Below, piece after piece: positions 54,884-63,764 of a stretch of DNA of 64,000 bases. The notes under the pieces were generated by a model. That model did no database searches. It was not told the DNA's origin and was given only the letters and a program-made list of their open reading frames with translations. The DNA is taken from assembly GCA_021776735.1 (NCBI GenBank), contig JAJFFH010000051.1, forward strand, positions 248,001 to 312,000. Reading direction: 5' to 3'. Position numbers and translations under genes: made by a program. The stretch's first letter is position 1. Every line of letters starts with the position of its first letter. The DNA is from Planctomycetota bacterium. GTDB lineage: Bacteria > Planctomycetota > PLA2.

Positions 54884-56779
54884 ATGGCCTTTCCGATTGA
54901 TCTTTCGAAGTTCGTTCCGGTCGTTCTCGATCTCAAGCAGACCGAGCTGACCGGCGCGCAACGCGCGCAACTCGAGCAAAACATCGAGGTGTGCCGCGAC
55001 ACCATCATCTTTTTCACCGCGGTCGCCGCGGCGAGGGGGCTCGGGGGCCACACCGGCGGGCCCTATGACATCGTGCCCGAACTGCTCATTGCGGACGGGT
55101 TCATGCGCGGCAGCGACGACGTGCTGCCGGTGTACTTCGATGAAGCCGGTCACCGCGTCGCGATTCAGTACCTCATGTCGGTGCTCAACGGCGAGATGGA
55201 GGCGGAGCGGCTGCTCGACTACCGCGCGGCGGGTTCGAAGCTGCCGGGGCATCCCGAACGCGGCTTCACGCCCGGCGTCAAGTTCAGCTCGGGGCGGCTC
55301 GGGCACATGTGGCCGTACGTCAACGGCGTCGCGCTCGCGCACCCGGACAAGAAGGTGATCTGCTTCGGATCCGACGGCGCGCAGATGGAGGGCAACGACG
55401 CCGAAGCGGCACGGCTCGCCGTCGCCCGCCGTCTGAACGTCAAGCTGCTGATCGACGACAACGACGTCACGATCTCCGGCCACCCGACCGAGTACCTGCC
55501 CGGCTTCGATCTTGCCGACACCCTCGAGGGCCACGGCCTGACCGTTGACATCGGGCCGGCCGAGGAGCTGGACTCGCTGTTTGCGCGGATGCAGCGCGCG
55601 CTGGCCACGGACGGTCCGGTCGCGCTGATCAACAAGCGCAAGATGGCGCCCGGCGTCCCCGAGATCGAGGGCACGCCGAAGGGCCACGACGTGATCGCGC
55701 CCCCGCCCGCGATCGCGTACCTTAGCGCGCGTGGCGAGACCGCGGCGGTGCAGTACCTGCAAGGCGTCAAAAAGCTCAAGGACTCAGCGACGTTTCGCGG
55801 CAGCTCGCAAAAACAAGCGAAGAACCGCGACTTGTTCGGCAGCATCGTCTGCGATCTGCTGGACCGGCTCGATCCGGCGGAGAAGAAAAAGCGCGTGCTC
55901 GCGATCGACTGCGACCTCGAGGGTTCGTGCGGGCTGCATCACATCCAAAAGCGCCATCCCGACATCTACATCCGCGGCGGCGTGATGGAGCGCGGCAATT
56001 TCTCGGCGGCCGCGGGCTTTGGGATGAATCCGGGCCGGCAGGGCATCTTCGGAACGTTCTCCGCGTTTTTGGAGATGGTCATCTCCGAGATCACGATGGC
56101 CCGGCTCAACGAGAGCAACGTGCTCGCGCACTTTTCGCACGCGGGCGTCGACTGGATGGCGGACAACACCTGCCACTTCGGGGTCAACAACTTCTTCGCG
56201 CACAACGGCCTGCGGGAAGGCGACAACACGCGCCTCTACTTCCCCGCCGACAAGCACCAGATGCGCGCGCTCATCGAACGCGTTTTCGACGACGCCGGCA
56301 TGCGCTTCGTGTTCTCCACGCGCTCGGGCACCCCGGACATTCTCACCCCCGACGGCCAGGCGCACTATGGCGACGGCTACCGCTTCGAGCCGGGCCGCGA
56401 CGACGTGATCCGCGACGGGAAGGACGGCTGGATCGTGAGCTACGGCGAAATGCTGTACCGCTCGCTCGACGCCGTCGAACGACTGCGCGACCAAGGCCTC
56501 GACGTGGGGCTGCTCAACAAGGCGACCTTAAACGTCGCCGACGACGAGGCGCTGGCCCGCATCGGCGGCTCGAAATTCGTGCTGGTCGTCGAGAGCCAAA
56601 ACATCGACACGGGCCTCGGCGCGCGCTTCGGCACCTGGCTCCTGCAACGCGGCCACGCGCCGGCATACGGCCACCTGGGCACGCACCGACAGGGCGACGG
56701 CGGCTTGTGGGAGCACATGCACCACCAGGGCCTCGACCCCGAATCGATCGTTCAAAAAGCCAAGTCGCTGACCGAATAG
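54884..56779 (+). CDS. Transketolase-like thiamine diphosphate enzyme
   Basis: 631 residues from ATG 54884, with AGGAG about seven bases upstream. The thiamine diphosphate site reads GSDGAQMEGNDAEAARLAV then LLIDDNDVTISG (about residues 160-205). The second domain has GVMERGNFSAAAGFGMNPGR and the C-terminal part a transketolase-type fold. It moves two-carbon units between sugar phosphates in pentose metabolism. The N-terminal GLGGHTGGPYDIVPELL replaces the SGHPG motif of classical enzymes, so this belongs to a diverged subgroup and the acceptor may differ. No motif copy is inside. Confidence 0.82.
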   Translation: MAFPIDLSKFVPVVLDLKQTELTGAQRAQLEQNIEVCRDTIIFFTAVAAARGLGGHTGGPYDIVPELLIADGFMRGSDDVLPVYFDEAGHRVAIQYLMSVLNGEMEAERLLDYRAAGSKLPGHPERGFTPGVKFSSGRLGHMWPYVNGVALAHPDKKVICFGSDGAQMEGNDAEAARLAVARRLNVKLLIDDNDVTISGHPTEYLPGFDLADTLEGHGLTVDIGPAEELDSLFARMQRALATDGPVALINKRKMAPGVPEIEGTPKGHDVIAPPPAIAYLSARGETAAVQYLQGVKKLKDSATFRGSSQKQAKNRDLFGSIVCDLLDRLDPAEKKKRVLAIDCDLEGSCGLHHIQKRHPDIYIRGGVMERGNFSAAAGFGMNPGRQGIFGTFSAFLEMVISEITMARLNESNVLAHFSHAGVDWMADNTCHFGVNNFFAHNGLREGDNTRLYFPADKHQMRALIERVFDDAGMRFVFSTRSGTPDILTPDGQAHYGDGYRFEPGRDDVIRDGKDGWIVSYGEMLYRSLDAVERLRDQGLDVGLLNKATLNVADDEALARIGGSKFVLVVESQNIDTGLGARFGTWLLQRGHAPAYGHLGTHRQGDGGLWEHMHHQGLDPESIVQKAKSLTE

Positions 56780-56807
56780 GGTCGCGTTGGCCTGGTAGGG
56801 GTACGAC

Positions 56808-58007
56808 ATGAAGCCTGCCGTCGTTGCCGCTCTTGTTGCCGGAGCTTTCGCTCTCGGAATCTTCGTCGGATACGTCGCGCGCCCGGACGCGGCGGCCCAA
56901 CGTACGACGCGTGCGGAGACCAACCGCGACGGCGGAAAAGACATCGCCGTCCGTCCGCTTCCGCCCGAAGGATCTTCGGACAGCGATCGCGCGGATGCAC
57001 CGGACTCGCCTGCAACGAAGAACACTTCCGAACCGCAGCAAACGGACGGCGATGTTCCCGCGGCGGAGTCGGTTGTGGCGGACAAGCGCAGCGCGTTTCG
57101 ACCGCTGATGTACGAAACCGGGAAAGAGGCGATCAAGGTCGTGAAGTGGAACGCGGTCGGCGGCGCGATGGCGAAGTTGAATCCGATTCTGGTGGATATC
57201 GTACGCACGGCGCGGGCGGGCAAGGAGGTCACGCCGAAGCAGATGGGCCAGCTCATGGCGCTGATGGCGCCGCTCGTCGAGCAGGCGATGGTGCTGGACA
57301 AGGCGAACGTGCCCGGCACAAACGACAACGCGCAGTGGACCCATCCGTCCGTTCTGGCCAACAATATTCACGCCACGCTGCTCGCCGCCGGTCGGCCGCT
57401 CTCGGAGGAACAGGAGAGCGAGCTTCACGGCATCGGGTTGCGGTTCATCGAGGAGGACGCGCGCGTGCGCGCCGGATTCTCCGAAGAGGCGCTGTCCGAC
57501 GAGGCGCTGACGGTGGAGCGCATGGTCGGCGAGGTGGACGTACGCGAGCGGTTCATGACCGCGGTCGATGCGATGTTGACCGGCGAGCAGCGCGCGATTC
57601 TCCATCCGCCGGAGACGGTCGGGCGCGTCGGCCTCGACGTCTTTTCGGGTAGCTCGATCTGGCACGAAAAAACCGACTTCGTTTCGTTCTCCTCGCGCGA
57701 GAACCTTGAGCAGCAGATTGTGGCCGGACACGTCGCCCAGATGGGGCTGACCGACGTGCATATGCAGGTCTTGCGCGACGCGGTCCGCGCGTGGTCCGCC
57801 GGCATGTCGGACAAGTTCCTTGCCGACGGCGCCGACGGATTCACCGCCGAGGGCCACCCCGTGGCCACGCGCGCGATGCTGTGCGCCCGGCTCCAGGCGA
57901 AGATGCACCGGACCCTGCTGGACCGGACGACGCTGACCAAGAAGCAGCGCGACGCCCTGATTGCGCACGCCCGAATCACGATCCCGATCGCAAAGAGCGC
58001 CGAGTAG
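56808..58007 (+). CDS. Membrane-anchored protein of unknown function
   Basis: 399 residues. An N-terminal helix (VVAALVAGAFALGIFVGYVA, about 5-24) anchors it; then a 75-residue low-complexity linker carries a motif copy on each side (KDIAVRPL and PQQTDGDVP). The rest (about 95-399) is alpha-helical with no motif that I recognise (for example EEQESELHGIGLRFIEEDARVR, SDKFLADGADGF). It lies 28 bases after the transketolase gene, possibly in the same message. No homolog can be named from the sequence alone. Confidence 0.65.
   Translation: MKPAVVAALVAGAFALGIFVGYVARPDAAAQRTTRAETNRDGGKDIAVRPLPPEGSSDSDRADAPDSPATKNTSEPQQTDGDVPAAESVVADKRSAFRPLMYETGKEAIKVVKWNAVGGAMAKLNPILVDIVRTARAGKEVTPKQMGQLMALMAPLVEQAMVLDKANVPGTNDNAQWTHPSVLANNIHATLLAAGRPLSEEQESELHGIGLRFIEEDARVRAGFSEEALSDEALTVERMVGEVDVRERFMTAVDAMLTGEQRAILHPPETVGRVGLDVFSGSSIWHEKTDFVSFSSRENLEQQIVAGHVAQMGLTDVHMQVLRDAVRAWSAGMSDKFLADGADGFTAEGHPVATRAMLCARLQAKMHRTLLDRTTLTKKQRDALIAHARITIPIAKSAE
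56941..56954 (-). repeat. Dispersed motif, left copy of an inverted pair
   Basis: Perfect reverse-strand 14-mer preceded by AAAAG and followed by CCGCTTCC. Reads DIAVRPL. Partner at 57042. Confidence 0.9.
57042..57055 (+). repeat. Dispersed motif, right copy of an inverted pair
   Basis: Perfect 14-mer in CAGCAA context, 87 bases from the left copy. Reads QTDGDVP. Confidence 0.9.
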
Positions 58008-58046
58008 GCGGCGATGTTCGCCGGCGGCGCTGCGACGCGGTCACGG

Positions 58047-58052
58047 TAGACT
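58047..58052 (+). promoter_or_regulatory. Leaderless-type -10 box of the small membrane protein gene
   Basis: TAGACT followed by TGAACC and ATG 58059: a six-base gap as at 17025 and 50802. Confidence 0.5.
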
Positions 58053-58058
58053 TGAACC

Positions 58059-58562
58059 ATGGCACGGTCGCCGTTGCGGTTGCAGGCGTGGGAGATCCTC
58101 GCCATCGTGGCGATTGTGGCTTTGGCTGTGACAACCGCGATTGAGTTTCGAGTTGTCGTTCATGAGGAGGGGCTCGACTGGGTGACCGTGAGCGTGATTG
58201 TGCGGGTGGTTGTCGTGGATGCCGAATCCGGTCAACCGGTGGTCGGCGCGCGCATCCTTCCCTATCCGGAAATGCCGACGGAACGCACTTGGCCCCACCC
58301 GGATTTCGAGCGGGATCGGCCGGTCCGCCACGGCACGAAGGACAGTGGGGCGGACGGGCGCGCGGAGGCCCGATCCGAACCGCGGTGGGCACGACCGTTT
58401 TCCAAACGACCCGTGCGCGGCGTCGCGCTCGTCGAGTGCGCGGGATTCTTGCCCGTGGCGGTTCCGTGGCCGGAGGGCACGTTTGTCGCCGCCGACGAGT
58501 CGGCCGGTGCGGACTTCTTTCTCGATCTCGGCCGTGTCGTCCTGCGGCGCGCGCCGCGATGA
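58059..58562 (+). CDS. Small membrane-anchored protein with a beta-domain start
   Basis: 167 residues. One helix (WEILAIVAIVALAVTTAIEF, about 11-30) is followed by VSVIVRVVVVDAESGQPVVGARILPYPEMP, which looks like the first strands of a carboxypeptidase-regulatory-like domain, the kind found in the sigma fusions. The rest is rich in Arg and Pro and no motif is seen. It converges on the HEAT/ExbD-like gene, 12 bases away. Function unknown. Confidence 0.6.
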   Translation: MARSPLRLQAWEILAIVAIVALAVTTAIEFRVVVHEEGLDWVTVSVIVRVVVVDAESGQPVVGARILPYPEMPTERTWPHPDFERDRPVRHGTKDSGADGRAEARSEPRWARPFSKRPVRGVALVECAGFLPVAVPWPEGTFVAADESAGADFFLDLGRVVLRRAPR

Positions 58563-58574
58563 CCACGCGGTCGG

Positions 58575-60281
58575 CTACTTCGCAAACGCCGCCTTGATGC
58601 GCGCGCGGTCCTCGGGGCGGACCTCGCCCTTGATCGCCACCGGGAACTCCTTCAGGTTCGCGCGCAGCCATTCGCACGCGGCACGCCACGCGACGAACGG
58701 GAGCTTGTCGTCGCGAAGCAGGGCGACGATCGGGCGAGCGGCAAGATTGCTCGGCTCAAGGGCGAGCGACAGAGTCTTCGTACGCGCCAGAGCCCTGGCG
58801 ATAGCGGCAGCGCCGCGCTCGGACCGGGCCATGCTCGACCAGGTTCCGTCGGGCGCGGATCGCGGTAGCAAGCGGACCAGAGCTGCGCCGACAGCCTTGC
58901 GCACATCCGGGTCCGGATCGTCCCGCCGAGCGTAGATCCACGGCATGGCAGCCTCGCCGACGCTGCGCCGCAACGCCTCGACGGCGGCGACGCGAACGGA
59001 AGGCGGACTCGACTCGTTGGGCTCAAGGAAGTGCACGAGGACGCGCAGGAGCCCTTCGTCCCTCAGGCGATCGCGGATGAATCGGAGGATGACCGCCGTG
59101 GCGGTCGGCGATGTATCCGGCAGCGCGCGGACGAGGCCCTTGAACGCGGCGCGGCGCGCGGGCTGCGATGCCTTGGAGTGAACCATGGCGATCAGGAGGT
59201 CCGCCGCCGCCAGCCGCGCGGGTGCGGCTTCGTTTGGGTCACGCAGTTGTTTGAGGAGTGCCAAGGCGCGGGCCTCGTCCGCGTCACCGGCCTTGATCGG
59301 GTCCGGATCCGGAAGAATCACGCGCTTCCATCCGTCCTTCGGTTCCGGGAGTTCTTTTGCCGCACGCTGTTTCGCGTTCGGCAACGCGGTGCCGTAGAAC
59401 TCGATCCGTCGGTAGCCCGCCTCGCGTATGCCTGCGGCGAGGCGGCCGACCACGCCGAACGGGACGGTCTGGGCGGCCTTGATCTCCACGATCGCAGCGA
59501 GGCGCTTGGTGTCTACGGCCGTGAGCTGATCCTTGAGTTTTCGGAGGGCGGCGCGTTCGTCGCCCGCGGTCAACACAAACACCTCGTCGACGCCGTCGAT
59601 GCGCGGATCGTCGGCGACCCGCCGGACGCCGTAGGCCGTTTGCCCCATCGCGTTCGTCTCCACGATGACGCCCATGCGAGCCCGGCCGGGCCCTACGCGC
59701 GCTCCGACATCGAGATCGAGGGGCAACGGAGTCGGCACCGGCTTGCCGTCACCCACGGCCAGCTCGACCCGATACAGCTTCTGCTCCGCGCAGACCATCA
59801 TGATCCACTGCGCATGCAACCACGGCGTGAGTCGGTCGGCCCGGATCACGACCCGCAGCGGCGACACCTTCGGCCCGATCTTCGGAAGTTGGCCGTGTTG
59901 TTTCGCGGCGCCCTTCAGATATTCCGCCAGCCCGTTCAGCGTGACCCGGGTCCACGGCTTGCCGGGCGCCATTCGCTGAATTCGTAGTCGCCCTTCCGCA
60001 ACGCGTACCCCGACGAACGCGCCGGCCTCTTTTGCCGGACCCGGCTTGTCGGCCAGCGGATCGGCGGGCGCGTTGTCGTCGTCGCGTCGTCCTAGTGCGA
60101 CCGCCAGCAAGACTGCAGCGGCGATCAGCCCGGGCCACAGCCAGCGGCCGATGGCGTGTCGGCTCGGATGGCGATGGTTTTCAAGGCGCGCGGCGACCTC
60201 GTTCGCGACACCCGGGGCCGGTCGCTCGTCGGTGTAGGCGTCGCGAAGAAGCTGCTCGATTCTGGCGTTGGTCTCGTTCAT
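58575..60281 (-). CDS. Membrane protein with ExbD-like modules and HEAT repeats, partner of the ECF sigma factor
   Basis: 568 residues from ATG 60281, overlapping the stop of the sigma gene (ATGA). Residues 1-50 are cytoplasmic and polar, a helix (LWPGLIAAAVLLAVALG, about 50-66) follows, then two ExbD-like stretches (VVIRADRLTPWLHAQWIMMV; VPFGVVGRLAAGIREAGYRRI) as in the protein at 50814, and HEAT-like units from about 330 (RLAAADLLIAMV, VAAVEALRRSVGE). Its place suggests an anti-sigma role for the N-terminal part, though no zinc-type HxxxCxxC is present. It probably senses outside signals. Confidence 0.65.
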   Translation of the reverse strand: MNETNARIEQLLRDAYTDERPAPGVANEVAARLENHRHPSRHAIGRWLWPGLIAAAVLLAVALGRRDDDNAPADPLADKPGPAKEAGAFVGVRVAEGRLRIQRMAPGKPWTRVTLNGLAEYLKGAAKQHGQLPKIGPKVSPLRVVIRADRLTPWLHAQWIMMVCAEQKLYRVELAVGDGKPVPTPLPLDLDVGARVGPGRARMGVIVETNAMGQTAYGVRRVADDPRIDGVDEVFVLTAGDERAALRKLKDQLTAVDTKRLAAIVEIKAAQTVPFGVVGRLAAGIREAGYRRIEFYGTALPNAKQRAAKELPEPKDGWKRVILPDPDPIKAGDADEARALALLKQLRDPNEAAPARLAAADLLIAMVHSKASQPARRAAFKGLVRALPDTSPTATAVILRFIRDRLRDEGLLRVLVHFLEPNESSPPSVRVAAVEALRRSVGEAAMPWIYARRDDPDPDVRKAVGAALVRLLPRSAPDGTWSSMARSERGAAAIARALARTKTLSLALEPSNLAARPIVALLRDDKLPFVAWRAACEWLRANLKEFPVAIKGEVRPEDRARIKAAFAK

Positions 60282-60817
60282 GTTCGGAGTTCCCGTTGGA
60301 GGTTCGCGCGCAGGTGCTTGAGCGCGCGGGCGTATCGTCGGCGAACGGTGGCGACGTGCAGTCCCTGAATGCGCGCGACGTCTTCCGCGCTCCATCCCTC
60401 GACGGCGCGCAACACGACGATCGCACGCGTGCCCGGCTTCAGCCGCTCAACGAGCATGCGGATGCGTTCGGCTTCCGGCGCCTGCGCCGGGACCGGCGCC
60501 GCGGTTTCCGGCGCCTCGTGCAGTCGCACCGGGCGCAGCCGGTCGTGTCCGCCGCGCCGGTGGTGGTCGCGCGCCTTGTTGCGTGCGATGCGAAACAGCC
60601 AGGGCAGGAACCGATCCGGTCGCGCCAGGCGGGGCAGGGCCCGCCAGGCGGCCACAAACGCTTCCTGCAACACGTCCTCGGCGTCCTCGCGTCGCGGAAG
60701 CCGCGCCACCAGCACGAGGTAGACCGCCCGCCCGTATTGTTCATAGAGCCGCGCGAAGGCCGCCCGATCGCCGCCCATCGCGGCGCGCACGCTGCGTTCG
60801 TTGCGCTCCTTGTCCAT
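60278..60817 (-). CDS. ECF RNA polymerase sigma factor
   Basis: 179 residues from ATG 60817. Region 2 reads REDAEDVLQEAFVAAWRALPRL then LPWLFRIARNKARDHHRR (about 45-92) and region 4 reads LKPGTRAIVVLRAVEGWSAEDVARIQGLHVATVRRRYARAL in parts (about 127-170). It directs RNA polymerase to a stress- or envelope-type regulon. The stop overlaps the start of the membrane partner gene, a common sigma/anti-sigma layout. Upstream, the gap 60818-60944 has an imperfect motif half (AAATCGCCGTCCC) and nothing else. Confidence 0.9.
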   Translation of the reverse strand: MDKERNERSVRAAMGGDRAAFARLYEQYGRAVYLVLVARLPRREDAEDVLQEAFVAAWRALPRLARPDRFLPWLFRIARNKARDHHRRGGHDRLRPVRLHEAPETAAPVPAQAPEAERIRMLVERLKPGTRAIVVLRAVEGWSAEDVARIQGLHVATVRRRYARALKHLRANLQRELRT

Positions 60818-60944
60818 CAAGAACCCAGACGCAAGCGTAGTCCAAGAGCGCGCAAAAAAATCGCCGTCCCAGCCTTCGCGCCTCCGGCGCTATGGCGGGC
60901 AAGCCGTTGCTGTCGCCCGATTCCACCCGGGCCTCTTGGCTTGT

Positions 60945-61799
60945 CTACCGGGGTTTCGCGAAGGTCTCGTTGAAGGCGGCCAGCGATTCCTTCGTGGCGT
61001 CGATGCGCCAGTTCGGTTCTTTTTCGCGACGTTTGTCGTAGTGGAACCAGACCAGCGCCTTCACCTGCGACCGCTTGGCGAGGTAGGCGTGCGCCGCGCG
61101 AATCCACGCCGCGCGCTTGTTGTTGCCGTCCGCCGCACAGCCGGTCTCGGCGATCATGATCCGCTTTTTGGGATAGCGCTTGGCGAACTCGTTGAGCGCC
61201 TTGTCGAAGACCTTCTCGAAGCTTTCCCAGGTGTGCCACTTGTCGTGGTGATCCCCGAAGTTGTAGCCGTCCAGCGCCACCCAATCGACGACATCGTCGC
61301 CCGGGTAGTACTTGTGGATGCCGTTTTCCTTCGTGCGCGGGATGCTGACGACGTTGGGGGACCAGACCCACTTGACGTTCGTCGCCTTCTCTGTCTGAAA
61401 GATCGCGTGCGCGCGCCGCCACGCCTTGCGAAACATCGCCGGCCGTCCCGACCAGCGGAACCACTCGCCGTTCATCTCGAAACCGAACCGGTACAGCACG
61501 CGCTTGCCGTCCGCCTTCGCCGCGCGCGCCCACTGCCGAAAGAACGCATCGAACTCGCCCGCCACGATCTGCGGCAACAGATCGTCCTTGCGCCCGCGCA
61601 TCCAGTACCACAACTCCTGCGACACGATCGGCGTCGCCCCGTGCTTGCGGATCGCGTCGAAGCTCGCGCGCGGATAGCCGGGCCGCAGGTCGCGATAAAA
61701 CATCACGTAGTCCGGCTTGCTGGCGAACGCCTTCAGCGATCCGGCGAGCACTCCCGGGAACCGGCGACCCCAGTGAATCTGATAGACGCCCCATACCAA
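60945..61799 (-). CDS. Glycoside hydrolase family 26-like enzyme, mature part
   Basis: 284 residues from TTG 61799. It has LYRFGFEMNGEWFRWSG with the acid/base glutamate in the E-M-N-G context of GH26 (about residue 108) and IMIAETGCAADG with the nucleophile (about 227). GH26 enzymes cut beta-mannan or mixed beta-glucan. It has no signal peptide here, though a good one lies upstream in the same frame beyond a TGA (see 61800-61973). So the gene may be broken, phase-variable or misread. No other sugar gene is nearby. Confidence 0.75.
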   Translation of the reverse strand: MVWGVYQIHWGRRFPGVLAGSLKAFASKPDYVMFYRDLRPGYPRASFDAIRKHGATPIVSQELWYWMRGRKDDLLPQIVAGEFDAFFRQWARAAKADGKRVLYRFGFEMNGEWFRWSGRPAMFRKAWRRAHAIFQTEKATNVKWVWSPNVVSIPRTKENGIHKYYPGDDVVDWVALDGYNFGDHHDKWHTWESFEKVFDKALNEFAKRYPKKRIMIAETGCAADGNNKRAAWIRAAHAYLAKRSQVKALVWFHYDKRREKEPNWRIDATKESLAAFNETFAKPR

Positions 61800-61973
61800 C
61801 GGTTTGCGTGTGGGCTGGGAGGACTCTGGTGGTGGGGTAGGGGGGGCTTGGGGGGGGAGGGGGGAGGGTCACTGGGGGGGCCGCGGCGGGGCGCCCGGTT
61901 CGGGGTCATCGTCGGGCCACGCAAGAGCCGCGGCGATGCCAAACAGGACGACGGCGATACCAAGGGCGCGCAC
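61800..61973 (-). other. Signal peptide and proline-rich linker cut off by an in-frame TGA before the GH26 domain
   Basis: GTG 61973, with AGGA about nine bases upstream on the minus strand, starts VRALGIAVVLFGIAAALAWP, a good signal peptide, then DDDPEPGAPPRPPQ. A TGA at 61871-61869 follows in the same frame as the hydrolase, and the next codons PSPLPPQAPPTPPPESSQ lead to it. The stop sits between runs of seven or more C, where length errors or slipped-strand changes are likely. Confidence 0.7.
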
Positions 61974-62057
61974 GCGCGTTATCCTACGGGCAAGCTACGC
62001 CGCTGAGCGGCACGGCATGTGCGATTGTCCTCGCAGCTCGCACCGAAGGAGGCACCC

Positions 62058-63701
62058 ATGATTCGCACGTTTTCGCTTGGTCTCGCGCTTTTGGCGACCC
62101 TGACCCTTGGCCTTGAGGCCGAGGCGCAGGAAGGTCGGCGCGTTCGTCGTGGCCCCTCCCGGGGACGTTCCGCCTCCCGGGGAGGACAGTTCCGGAGTCC
62201 GCGCTGGGGGCGCGGTAGCAGCGGCACCGCCCGGTCTCTTTTCCGCTCCCGCACCTCGGGTGCACGCCGCGCGCCGGTCCGTCGTACGCCGACAGTCCGC
62301 CGCACGCCGACAATTCGCCGTGCTCCGTCCGTCCGTCGTACTCCGACGTTTCGACGCACACCGACAATCCGTCGCACACCGACCCGTCGAACACCGACAA
62401 TCCGGCGCACACCCACGATCCGCCGTACTCCGGCGGTCCGGCGGCCCGGCACGATTCGGGGCAACTCGCGCACGACGCGCAGCCTCGACCGTTTTCACAC
62501 CGGCTTCCAGCGACCCGCCGCGCGCACCGCGACGAGCCGGACCACGGACCGAAACCGCTTCGACGGGTTCCGGGCAGGATTTCAGCGCCCTGCGACGCGC
62601 AACCAGCGCCCGGCGACGCGGGCCACTGGCCGCGCCGCGACGAACAACCGTTCGGCGGTTCGCGGATCACGTACGGGCCGCGGGTCAAGGGTCGGCCGCG
62701 CGTCAGACACCGGCCAGCGGCACGCCGGCTTCCGGCACTCGAGTGTGCGCGCCCAGAATCGCGCGATTCACACGACGCGGCATCGGCGAGCGCACAACGC
62801 GGTCGGCCACAGTGGGCACCGTGGCCGTCGCGGTCACACGGGCAGCCTGCATCGCGCGAGCGGTAGTCACCTGCTGCATTCGGGGTCCGGCCACCACCGG
62901 CACAACCACTACGCGCACAGCTACTACCGCCGGCACGGCTTCTACCTGAACTTCCACTTCGGCTCGGGGCTGTACTATGGCTTTCGCTACTACTCGCCGT
63001 ACTACGACTACGCGGCCCGCCGCCACTACGCGTTCTTTTATCCGTCCGCCGTCACCTATTGCTACGTGCCCTACGGCTTCTACACTTCGTCGAGTGCGGT
63101 CTACGTAACCCGCGACAACGCTCGGCCCGATTACGAAGCCGACGAGTACACGCCGCAGGACGCGCTGGACGCCGACGAGGAGAAAAAGCTCGCGCCGGAG
63201 CCGGCCGTCCCGTCGCCGACCACCGAGCGCTACCTGCGCGAGGCGAGCGAGGCGTTTGGCAAGGCGGACTACCGTGTCGCTGCCGAGAAGTTCCGGTTGG
63301 CCGCGGTGGCCGCGCCCGACGAGGCCGGTCCGCTGTTCGCGTTCGCGCAGGCGCTGATCGCGTTGGAAAAAGACGACTACGCCGCGCGCGTGCTGCGCCG
63401 CGCTCTCCGGCTCCGTCCCGACCTTCTCAAGGAAACCGCGGACATCGTCGGGGTCTACAAGGACCGCGCGGAGTTCGACCGCGTTCTCGCCGCGCTGCAG
63501 ACGCGGGCCGATGCCGCCGCGCCCGACGGCGACGCGCGCTTCCTGCTCGGCCTGGAGCGGTTCTTGTCCGGTGATCCGAGCGCGAACGACATCGTGAATC
63601 CGTTGCGCAAACAGCTCCCCACCGATCCCGCCATCGCGGCTCTTGCAGCCGCCTGCCAGGTGCGCTTCAAGGCCGCCGAGGATCTGCCCGCGATCAAGTG
63701 A
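62058..63701 (+). CDS. Secreted Arg- then His/Tyr-rich repetitive protein with TPR-like end
   Basis: 547 residues from ATG 62058, with AAGGAGG six bases upstream. A signal peptide (MIRTFSLGLALLATLTLGLEAEA) is followed by a very basic segment with nine or so units of RRTPTI/V (about 75-127), then an Arg/Thr-rich part, a His/Tyr/Gly-rich segment (HRHNHYAHSYYRRHGFYLNF) and a C-terminal helical part with TPR-like helices (AFGKADYRVAAEKFRLAAV, ALIALEKDDYAARVLRRAL). It probably binds a negatively charged surface or polymer outside the cell. No family can be named. Confidence 0.65.
   Translation: MIRTFSLGLALLATLTLGLEAEAQEGRRVRRGPSRGRSASRGGQFRSPRWGRGSSGTARSLFRSRTSGARRAPVRRTPTVRRTPTIRRAPSVRRTPTFRRTPTIRRTPTRRTPTIRRTPTIRRTPAVRRPGTIRGNSRTTRSLDRFHTGFQRPAARTATSRTTDRNRFDGFRAGFQRPATRNQRPATRATGRAATNNRSAVRGSRTGRGSRVGRASDTGQRHAGFRHSSVRAQNRAIHTTRHRRAHNAVGHSGHRGRRGHTGSLHRASGSHLLHSGSGHHRHNHYAHSYYRRHGFYLNFHFGSGLYYGFRYYSPYYDYAARRHYAFFYPSAVTYCYVPYGFYTSSSAVYVTRDNARPDYEADEYTPQDALDADEEKKLAPEPAVPSPTTERYLREASEAFGKADYRVAAEKFRLAAVAAPDEAGPLFAFAQALIALEKDDYAARVLRRALRLRPDLLKETADIVGVYKDRAEFDRVLAALQTRADAAAPDGDARFLLGLERFLSGDPSANDIVNPLRKQLPTDPAIAALAAACQVRFKAAEDLPAIK
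62280..62438 (+). repeat. Tandem 18-bp units coding RRTPT(I/V)
   Basis: About nine units with silent and conservative changes, one unit of 15 bp. It is the third gene in the window with in-frame tandem expansion of an Arg/Asp or Ala repeat. Confidence 0.8.
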
Positions 63702-63750
63702 ACGCCCACGGTTCCCCACAACTCGGATTCCCCATGACCTTGGAGTCCTG

Positions 63751-63756
63751 TAACGT
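63751..63756 (+). promoter_or_regulatory. Putative -10 box of the last gene
   Basis: TAACGT, eight bases before ATG 63765 with GGGCCGGC between; no Shine-Dalgarno. Confidence 0.35.
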
Positions 63757-63764
63757 GGGCCGGC

